A DNA stretch of 64,000 nucleotides from Owenia fusiformis. Lineage: Eukaryota; Annelida; Polychaeta; Sabellida; Oweniidae. Below, one piece after another: positions 11,490-23,400 of this stretch. Numbering within the stretch: position 1 is the first letter of the stretch; every line of letters begins with the position of its first letter. Under the pieces are notes generated by a model. That model was not told the origin of the DNA and made no database searches. It saw only the letters and a program-made list of their open reading frames with translations. Both the position numbers and the translations under genes were made by a program. Location of the stretch: NCBI GenBank assembly GCA_903813345.2, contig CAIIXF020000006.1, positions 7,244,989 to 7,308,988 on the forward strand, read 5' to 3'.

Positions 11490-14400
11490 ATGTGGAGCTT
11501 TTTAGGCATTTTCACACTTGTGATAGTTTTTCTTCTCAGGCGTTTCTTTGACCCGAAAAAGAGGATCTTATCCCGGATACCTGGTCCTAGAGGAATACCT
11601 TTTCTTGGAAATGCATTACAGATAGATCCAAGAAACATTCACAGGGATCTGTTGTCATTGAAGGAGGTTTATGGGGATATATTTAAACTAGACTTTGCTG
11701 GTGACCAAGTGGTGGTTTTAAATCGTCATTCAGCCATATACGAAGCTCTTGTGACAAAGTCAAGGGAATTTGCAGGTAATTAGTACTGCAACATATGTTG
11801 CTGGTCAGTGACCTCACGTTAGGTGCTATAGTTTGGTGTTCTTTACCTCTATATCGAATGCCACAGTAGCTTGTCGGAAGTGGGTCCATCCAATACTCCA
11901 AAACCCATTTATTCTGATATTCCGAAACCTAATTCTCCGAAAAATTAAGGCGCAATATAAACCACAAATATGAACCTGACGACGTACGTGTTTTACGAAA
12001 TTAAACCTTTTTAGTACCGAGTTAGAATTTGATGCAAGACGTGGCATAATGGACATAAAAATAGAGAAAAATCAAATGTGTCGAGGTGCAAGCCTCGTTT
12101 TATTCATTTTCGCTACTTGAGATTTAACAAAAGTAGGCTACGTGTTGGAGATGTATGTAAATCAAAATAGCTCGTAGCTAGAAGGTCGAGTGAATCAACT
12201 TTTGACAATTCACCATGTTAGAATAACCTGGTAGGTGTCAGAAAATATCAGGTGGTAGGCTTAAAGTGGTAATAACATCTTTCACAGCTGAATTTGGATA
12301 GTTTTCAATTTCCTTATTCCGGAAATTTCAGATATGTAGGACACCAAGTCTTTTTGGGCCATATTTGATACCATATATCCTTAACATATGCAAGACGACC
12401 TTTTCATAAAAAACAACACATTCAATCCCTCATAGTTAATATCCTCTATAATAATACTGTTTTCCCTAGTCGGAATAAAATCGTTATGTCCCCTTGAAAT
12501 AGTATACATAAAAAATCGTATTCACCCAGGAAAAACCGTACTGCGATCGTATTCATTCAAAAATCGAATCATGAAAAAAAATCTTGGAAACGTATCATAC
12601 ATTTACGCACTACAGTTCGCATGACATTTCGTTCTGTATATCTTGGTACATTAGAACTATAGCAATTCTATAGTCTGATTCAATCTCCATTCAAAAATGT
12701 AACGTTTTAGTAGTCTTATGTTGTTTAAAGTGCTGTAACATTGTGACTTGAACATGGTCTTGAAATATAGTAGGTTGGTTGGAAATTAAATGATTTACAA
12801 ATGTGCCAAATATCAGGGAGGATGTCTCGAAAATAGATATGAGGATAGCGCCCAGCACCAGGCCCGTAGCCAGGCGGGGTGGGGGGAGGGTCGATGACCC
12901 CTGGCGAAAAAATCTTTCAAAATCATGCAGTTTTTCACCATTCTGAGAACTTTTTAAGTGATTTGGCCATTTTTGGACCTCCTGGAATTTTTCAAAAAGT
13001 GAACCCCCCTTGGCAAATCCTGGCTACGGGCCTACAGCAGGTTGCCATTTTTGACTACCCTGTACATAACAGCCATATAAAATCATTATAATTTAAAGTA
13101 GGCCTATTAATTCGATGTACACTGTTTCACAAAGGAATAAAGAAGTACAATGTTGCCCTACCATGAAGTGTGTCGAAACGCAGAGAACATTATTAACAAA
13201 AACTAAGGCTACTGATACGTTTCAACTGGCTAAGTGCAGTCGAAGAAATATACAAACTCAAGTTGTGAAGGATGATTTGGAAACTGAGGAAGACACCAGT
13301 ACAAAGGATTTTAATGAAATGTGCAAAGCTGCTGCAGAGAGATCATTGACCAAGTTTGACAATATGATCAAGTTGCAATTGAACCCTGACAATATCATTC
13401 AAAACTTTTAAAAACTTTTAAAAGTAAAGAACATCCTTTGATTTCGTTAAACAATTTGGATTAATCTATCTTGAGGATTCTTTAACATAGCATGAAATAT
13501 TTTCCTTTTCTTATCTAATGACAATGCATTTGAAATGAGGCTAAATGACAAATGACAGTGATTCACAGATTATTTATTTTTCAGAGCCAGATAAAGTGAA
13601 CTCAATTAAATAATTGAACATTTGAACTTAACTTTTTACACTCTGTCTAGATTTAAAATTAAGAGGATGACAATATTTACCCTTTAACTGAATTACATTT
13701 TATTAAACAAATTGTGCATAGTGAATTGTTATCTGAGGCATTTATGACCGCCAAGTTGTTTCTGGATCTCCAGTTACATAGGGCAACCCTAAATGCAGCA
13801 TAGGATAACAATGATACTTAATATAATTTGTGATTGTTTTGAGATACTTGCACCCTCATATTATTAACCAGCTCCAAATTTTATGATAATGAAAAATGTA
13901 TTTAACTCTACAGATAAAGTGGATTTTAAGGAATAATTACATGAAGTTTAACACTATGCTCTGACAAGCTTTAATTTGGGTTAAGAGGCATAACGTTTTA
14001 TTTCTACCATTAATGATTAGTATTTAGCAAATTGTACACAGTGAATTCTTATCTGAGGCATTTATGACCGCCAAGTTGTTTCTGGATCTCCAGTTACATA
14101 GGGCAACCCTAAATGCAGCATAGGATAACAATGATACTTTATATAATTTGTGATTGTTTTGAGATACTTGCACCCTCATATTATTAACCAGCTCCAATGT
14201 TCAATGTTCAATGTTCTATTTTTCTTTGTTTCTGTCAAATATTTGCCTCTCAGAAAACATCTCTTATATTGTCAAATAAAAATTATATATCTGTAGAGTT
14301 AAATACATTTTTCATTATCATAAAATTTGGAGCTGGTTAATAATATGAGGGTGCAAGTATCTCAAAACAATCACAAATTATATTAAGTATCATTGTTATC

Positions 14401-17400
14401 CTATGCTGCATTTAGGGTTGCCCTATGTAACTGGAGATCCAGAAACAACTTGGCGGTCATAAATGCCTCAGATAACAATTCACTATGCACAATTTGTTTA
14501 ATAAAATGTAATTCAGTTAAAGGGTAAATATTGTCATCCTCTTAATTTTAAATCTAGACAGAGTGTAAAAAGTTAAGTTCAAATGTTCAATTATTTAATT
14601 GAGTTCACTTTATCTGGCTCTGAAAAATAAATAATCTGTGAATCACTGTCATTTGTCATTTAGCCTCATTTCAAATGCATTGTCATTAGATAAGAAAAGG
14701 AAAATATTTCATGCTATGTTGAAGAATCCTCAAGATAGATTAATCCAAATTGTTTAAGGTCAGGGTGCATGATGGGAAATTTTCTGCAGTCCTCAATTGA
14801 GTCACATGTTATTTTTCAAACAAGAATCACTCCTTCCCTTCATTGTCTATATCTTCCAGTTTTGCACAAAGAGTGCACTTATGTGCCTAGAAAAGATTTG
14901 TGAGAAGAATGTTTTGATAAATTGTATAAAAAACAAGAAAATTCAGTGAAAAAATTTAGAAAATTTTCAGAAATTTTTTTCACTGAATTTTCTCGTTTTT
15001 TATACATTTTACATAACAAATCTTCTCACAAGGCTTTTCTAGGCACAGAAGTGCACTCTTTGTGAAAACCTGCAAGATGTAGACAATTTGGGGAAGGAGT
15101 TATTCTTGTTTGAAAAATAACATGTGACTCAATTGGGGAATGCAAAAAATTTCCCAACATGCACCCTGTCCTTAACGAAATCAAAGGATGTTCTTTACTT
15201 TTAAAAGTTTTTAAAAGTTTTGAATGATATTGTCAGGGTTCAATTGCAACTTGATCATATTGTCAAACTTGGTCAATGATCTCTCTGCAGCAGCTTTGCA
15301 CATTTCATTAAAATCCTTTGTACTGGTGTCTTCCTCAGTTTCCAAATCATCCTTCATAACTTGAGTTTGTATATTTCTTCGACTGCACTTAGCCAGTTGA
15401 AACGTATAAGTAGCCTTAGTTTTTGTTAATAATGTTCTCTGCGTTTCGACACACTTCATGGTAGGGCAACATTGTACTTCTTTATTCCTTTGCACAGAAA
15501 TGTTACTGTTTATCCTCGGAGTTTTTCCAATTATTGGTTCATGATTATAATGTTTATTCCTAAGATGTTCCTGTTCTTGTAATGGTTCATTCATAGGAGA
15601 CAGGTTACTGGGTTCATTCTTGTGAATTTGAACATATTCAGCTGGACATGTATTGGGAGCTGGTAAAGTTTCTGCCTGGCTTAAGGGATCATCTGGAAAT
15701 TTCAACTGTACATCTTGACATTTTAGTGTATTCATCTCAGATGATTGTTTAGACTTGTTTCCCAAACCCTTGTTCACTGTTTGAGATGGTCCCTCAATGT
15801 CTTGATTGCAAAATGATTCGTTTTTGGTTGATCTACTTTCCAAGTTGGGTGTACTTGACGGTTGTGAGTTTAAATCCACAGTTGATTGACCAATATAGCT
15901 GCTTTCAGTATTGTTCCCTGAATCAACAGAGTTGAAATGTTCATTGAAGCGAGTAATCCTATTAATATTACGCCTTGCCTTGCTGTTCATGTGTTTGACC
16001 TCTGGTGTACTTGAAGTATCATGGCTTGAAAATTTTAATGTGACTGTTGTTTCTGTAGAAGTCTATGTTTCCTAAGTGACATCCATACATTCAAGTAGAT
16101 TTCATGTTAAAGGTTTGGGTGAAATACATATTTAAGTGAAACCCACCAGAATGTACAGCCTCAGGAAATGGGTTGGGTGGGAGGGTAACTTATTTTTCAA
16201 TCATTTCCCAATTTCATGATATTTCATCCAAATTTCATGATATGTAAACTATTATCCATTCCATTCGCTAATGACTACCTCCCTCGAATTCCCTATTTAG
16301 AATAAACATTCACTCTACTCAATAATATAGATGTCACTTAGGAAATCTATGTTTCCTAAGTGACATCCATACATTCAAGTAGATTTCATGTTAAAGGATT
16401 GGGTGAAATACACTTTTAATTTTACCCTTTACGGTGTATTTACATCCTGAATAATGTGATTTGTTAATTTTACTACTCCCAATCCTCAAATCTTTAATAA
16501 AAAATTAACAAAAAACTAACGTGGACATCGGATTTGAGAGCAATCTCTCCCAGTAGTTCTAGTAGATGGTTTTCCATGATGTAATTATGAAGCTAATAAA
16601 ACCTAAAATTGACCTCATATCAATGTTTCATTCATGAATTACTGGTGGGGAAAAATCAGTCCCCTAACATGAGTAATTAACCTCAATTGCCAATTACACT
16701 GCTACCCACCTAATTACACAGACGTATCGTCGGTGTATCATGGCGGAACTTCCTCCGGGACTAGGTTTCGGTAAGATTTTTTTATTTCCCGATTTACACC
16801 TACTTATAAGTCACGTTGTAGATAATAATTTGGCTCGAAGTTAAGGGAGATAGTCTTGTTTGAGAATGTGTCGATGGTTTTAGGTTTTATATGTTAACAA
16901 AGACACAATTCACGTATTTGTGTGATTTTCATTACAAAAAATGCAGGTTGAACTTATATTTCTGTTCCATTTACTAATCATGTATCCACAGTATAAACAA
17001 TTATGAAGAATTTTAAAATTAAAATCAGAATTTTTTTTACATGGCATTTCTTTTATTTTATGCCTGTATATGATTTTGAAATAATTATTTGTATTTTCAA
17101 AATTGAACATTGTACTCCAAACATTTTCTAAAGGATGATTCTCGGTTTGGAGAACGAAGTTCATCACTCTAATTGAGCGTTATCCCTGCTTCTGACCAAT
17201 TTGATTTTTTTACATAATATAGATTTGAATGTTCTTCTTTTGAATAGTCTTAAATTAATTTGGGTAATATTTCTAGATTTTCCATCAAAAAATTACTAGT
17301 GAACCACCCAACGTCGCTTTTATGATTCGTACCACTTTTTTAACTTGATGTATTGCATATTTCCGTGGGTCAATTTGAGAAAAAAGACAAACAAAGCGTA

Positions 17401-20400
17401 CAGGGATATGTCATGAGCATATCATGAAAAAATCCTTTCAATATGTTTTTAAGAAACATTCGAAAATAATTCATTCTTAAATCGTGTCCCATTTTCGAGA
17501 TATTCTCTGACATTTTATACACATTCATCCAATAGAGGGCCTCTCAAAAGAGCGACTTCAGATTTTTGGCATTTTACAAGTCATATATAAAATTGATTAA
17601 TCATCTATTAATTAGATGTCACCACTTGCTATGAACTATGCTAGTGGTGAATATAAGCTAGTCAATTGCTGTGAGCTGGAGAGGGTGTATTTATATCACT
17701 TCTATCCTACCACGTGATTACGTGGTCGATGGGGATTTTCTGCTAATAATACACTGAAAACTGCCTGATGAATCTATACAATATATAGTAGAACACTTGG
17801 AATAAACATGTATGTAAAATCTAGTATGAGCTTACATTCAGAAATATGGAAATAAACAAACGTCCTTCCTTTACAGCTTCACTGTAGCCTGTACTCCTTT
17901 AAAGGGATACATCAATGAGTTAAAAATAAAAAATCGGTGTGGAGAATGGACGGGGAATCGAAACACAATTCAGTGCGTAGGAGGTGAGGAACTTGCCACA
18001 AGATTACGCCTCTTTCTACCTCTCTCTTCCTGATTTAAACCTTAAAATTCGCCCAAGCATCGATCAACGTGGTTATTATAGCTATAAATAACACGTTCAT
18101 TGTTCAACCAATCTCCAATAAGCCGTTGATGAGAGATAGTCTAGAGAGATTAAACAACACTTAGAAACACCTTAGAAAAATGGCGCCCGTATATGATTTT
18201 TTGTGTTCTTTTCTGTTTATCAATACAATTTATATTTTGACACGATTGCGATAAAACGTATACCTAGAAATGTATGGCTAATTACCATAAGCGACTGGTA
18301 AATGTAAAAGTTGTTTGGTTTATCATATAAGAATCTGTAATAAAACCTCGATTGCCAAAATGAAACCATCGATTATGTTCAGTATGTTGCTATATATAAT
18401 AAAAGTTTCCAGTCTTTTTTCAGTTACCATTAAACAGAGTCATTAGTCATTTTGGATTTGCTAGATTGATGATGGCATGGGTTGTTCTTTTTCAATTTCA
18501 GCAATAAGTTAATCCTTTGTTATGGACATATTGCTACCTACAACCTTTGACATCATTAATCTAGCCAATAATCAGGTTCTTTGATGTACCAAATGATGGC
18601 AGGATTTATTGGAAAATAAACAACTTTTCATGTCCCTCATGCAGTATCGCTGAGCGTGAATTGATCACTCAAACTACGGATTTTATTTGCCCAAATAGCC
18701 TTGGATAACTGTGGTAACTAAAGTAACTGGAAAATGTAATAACGTTTTCGAACCTTTAGTGACATGAACAAAGGATTTTTAGCTTTTTCGATATAAGCTT
18801 AATTCACAATTTTCAGAAATTCACATCAGTTGATTATGCTTTGCACGCCGCTTAAAAGCGCCATCAAAGCGCCGTTGGTGTGAACTTAGCTTAACAAGTT
18901 ACTTGGGGGAAGGGGAACAAGGGAGGGGAGTTTGGTAGACATTTCAACCAGAATGATGAAAGTATTCATCGACGTCATATCAAATATTTATGTCATATTG
19001 AACATTTATCTCCGCGCTAAAATACCGACGATTGCAAAGGTAGTTTAATCCGGTAGCCGACAGGCGTTTCTTGCATTCGTGAATACAAGCTAGTCCATTT
19101 CACTGTTGAATTGCGTCAGTAAAACCTAAAAAATAAGAAATCACAATATCATCATGCAATAATATATGGAAGAATATGTTCCTATTGTACATGAATGACA
19201 TTTGTATATCTTGGATTGCTTCTAGTTTGGCTTATAAAGTGTGTGGCCTCTTATATATGGATGCTTCTCTGCCATGTTATTTTCAATAAGATTAACATGG
19301 CTGAAATTCTTCAAATTACAAGAGGTCACAGTCTTATTGCACAAAAAACGAGAAAATCTGATATATACAAATGTCATTCATGTACAATATGAATCTACTT
19401 TTCCATATATTATTGCACAATGGTCTCCCGATTTCTTATTTTTGGGTTCTACTGACGCAATAAAACAGTGAAATGGACTCTAACCTTATATTCGCGAATG
19501 CAACTAACGCATCTCGGTTACCTGATTAACCCAGTATTCTATGACTAACTCATTTAAATGAGAATGGAATAGTGGCAGGTACTATTCGTATTTACATGGG
19601 TCTCCAGTGAAATAGAAGGTTAATCCGGTAGCCGAAAGGCGTTATTTGCATTCGCAAATATAAGCTAAGACTATGATTTGGGAATGAAAGATTTCATCTA
19701 CCGGATTAACATACTTTTCTATGGGCAACTCATTTAAATATTAAAAGTACCTGCCAATATTCCATTCATATTTTAATGAATTGCCCATAAAATAGTAGGT
19801 TAATCCGGCAGCCGACAGGCGTTAGTGGCATTCGCGAATACAAGATCATTTATTTTATAATTTGGGAAATATATATTTTCACAATATTGAAATAGATGGT
19901 GGTTCAAAGTGGAATACATATCATACAAAAGTGTCACAGATATGACTAGCTGGCATATACTTTTAGTATATTAGTCCATTTGTCACCCCTATACATCCAA
20001 AAGTGAACCTAGAATTTGTTAAAAGTACGATGTTTTATGGTCGATTTATGATAATAAGGGTTTTCTAAAGTGATTTAACTGGGTTGCCGAAAAAGTTTGT
20101 TTGGGGAAAAAATTATATAGGCTGATTAGGGAGGGGTGCAATCGCTTAACATGGCGTTGACTATTGACTTAGCGTTGGGATACCACCATATACCTGGTAT
20201 GTTACTATGGTAATAGATACCAAAATTTTCCCCAAAGTTATTTTTTGGCAACCCAGCTAAATCACTCCAATAATCCCTAATGATAGTATTTACACAGAAA
20301 AACATCATACTTTTAAATATTCATACGTTCAGAAAATGACAAATGGACTATATGGTCTTTCTTTGCATGACTTCGCAGAACATATCAAAACCCTGGGATC

Positions 20401-23400
20401 CACAGGGTAACAGTAACAGTAAGTACATTTCTAAGTTCATGCTTCAAAGTTGTCAAAGTTGTAAAAGGGTAATCCTTTTATGAGTACGAAAGCGTACTTT
20501 TTGTTGAATAGCCTTTCCCAGCTGCTAATCTTGTGAGTGCATCGTGCATTCAACGAATTGTATTCACTTATTAACCAATCAGTGCCAGGAACAAAATGCA
20601 CGCTGACTTGTTTTATGAAGCATGCTACATACAAATGTTACGCTTTTGCTCATTTACTTTGCGAACTATTTATATAATATACATTATATATGTTATATAC
20701 TATTTATATAACATACATTACCAATTGACTGCAAGATTTGAGTGAACAAGTACCTCGTATTTTTCATTTTTCGATATTTTGTGATTTGTTGGCTGATGAG
20801 TAACTTGATATTTTATGTCTAAATGTATCAAACTGGTTCATAGTAATAGTTTTATTGTACACCATAAACTGTTAACGTTTTAGAAATAGAACACAATATA
20901 TGATTTGATAATAGGACAATACATGTAATAATATGTCTAACCTCGGTGGTTTGTTTGTAAGTTTGTTTTTCTAACACCTCAATAACTTACATTCAATGCG
21001 TATCTAATCCTCATAATTTACAAATAAATCAGTTATTAAATGCCCGATTTTCGACAGGTAAAGGTAATATATCAACCCTCGGTCCCCACTGTTCCTCTTG
21101 TAGATATATTATACATGTATAACCTTCTCAGATATATCCTGTATATTAAATACATTAAATAACATGTATATGTTAGTCTCAGCCTAGACAGTATACATTA
21201 ATTTTATTGGATAATGCGTAAAATTCGAATGAACTTGAAATGAAATTCAACATCCAAAATATGTTAATTTGATCATTCACCGTGTAACTCAAAGCATATG
21301 CATGGCCTATTTGCCTTAAAATACGATTGTGATTATGATTTCTGTTCTCCACAAGTAAAATCTAGAAACATAACAGAGTTAAGTTACACGAAATTCAGCT
21401 AACTTGAACACGAAGTCTTTCAATTAACTGAAAGTGTCTGTTCGATGCTCATGGGGTCAAAATACAGTTTATACACGTTCTAAATACCACTAACATGTCG
21501 AACCAGTAACCGTTCTTGTAAACATTTTTATAAATGTGAAATTTAATGTTCAAAATCGGGAACACAAATTCAAATCTCTATCATGACATCACGAACAGGA
21601 CGGGTTTAGAATATGTTGTTGGAGTTCATAATCTCCGAACGTGCTTATAAAGTGTTAGTGTAATTGATTGCAACTGCATTCATTGAAGTGAGGAATTGAT
21701 TCAGAGATGACTACTTTGGAGTCACGTTTTTCCTCCGATAAACTCAAAAAAATAATACCTAAATTAGAGCCTCCGACCCAGCGGTACGTTTTCACATAGC
21801 TAGTCATGCAGAATTACTTTCTGGCCAGTCAGAACACAATATAGAAAATAAACACGCTCAGTTGATAGTATTACCTAACATAAGGCGTCTAAAATTTTGT
21901 AACCAAAAGGCATTGAACCATGAGGTGATTTCGGTAAGTGTTACTCCTTTCTGGCCAATCAGAACACGGTATAACATGAACACTTTTGAATTTACATTCG
22001 AGTTGCATAACGCATTGCCGATAAAAATCCATAACCGGTTCTGTTCGTGACGTCATGTTTTTTCCCGGGAAATCTTATTTTGCCACTAATGAACAAATAG
22101 AATGAGTTAAGAGTCTGTTGGAATACTATTTTTACTTACCAATATCTGTTTAATCTACTGCAGTGAGAAAAAATAAACAGAAATTACCGAATTAAGCACT
22201 TTAATCGTTGATTCATTTCTATAGGTTTATTAGAATTATTACAACGATCGTTCATCAAACGAGTCCTATATTCAATATATATTCGTTGGACCTATTCTTT
22301 AAGTGTAACTATATTCTTTAAAAGTATCTGCTTAGTGCTACGTTAACATATATTCATTATTTTTATCCACAAAAGAGTATCAAACGTTAATGCACAACTA
22401 GCCGAGACATGGCCCCCCTCGTCCAGAGTGAAACACAAGGTCCTCATTCTTTAATAATTATATTTCAATTATTTAGTTAAATGCTTAAATGTTGGAAAAT
22501 GAGTCGCTGTGACGTAATATCTGGCACAGCAATTTCAGAGTCACTGCAATGAATAGAAACATCACAAGGTTCTTAAGACTAAATAAATAAGCTATTTAGG
22601 GATGAATATAACATTCGGTGAAATCCGTGATATCGTTATATCATTCGTTGATCGTCAAAGCTGCGCCCATTCGCTACCCTCATCTGTGAAACTATCGATA
22701 TAGAATTGAGTCTCTATTTTCTATTTCAAAACATTGGGATTTACGCGCACAAGAGATGCTATGTAGTAGGCTATTACAAAAATCAAAAAATCGCCACCAA
22801 AATTCCTCGGAGCAGGCAGATATAAGACCAGACTGGGCATACACAAAATGTATTGTATGTGCTCCTTAGGTTGCACTCGGGTGCTATCAAAATCGAACAC
22901 ACACAAGTATAAGATACACAGCATCATGATAAACCATGACATCTCATTTCTTCTCAGCCCTGAGATGTTTCAGGTGAAACAGAAAGATGCTATGCGTATC
23001 AGAATGGATACACAGAGATAATTAAGGGATGAGTGACAAAGGGATGTTAAAAACAGGCGGCTATTGCAATTGATATTTTAATGTAACTTCCGAATGTAAG
23101 AATCTTTTCATCGATAAAAAGAACATCTTAGATATGTTCTATGTGAGTGTATTTGAAAATGTAGTACATAGCTAGTTCCATCTATAAAGATGTCTGATGA
23201 CAAAAAGCTCAATTTTCCTTGATGTCACGGTCAATGGAACTTTAACACGTGAACTAATGTTTTTTATTTTTTTGTTTTAAAGTCACTTATAGCAAACCTA
23301 ATCTAACAATTATCTCACGATATGCTTATGACATATTAATGTATACGTCGTTTGTATTTTTTTTAAATCGACCCACGAAAATATGCAATACATCAAGTTA

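Noticed and set aside
13708-14496. Long terminal repeats of an LTR retrotransposon
   Set aside because: The 170-bp blocks are too short and too close, lack TG...CA ends and enclose no gag/pol; one copy is inverted.
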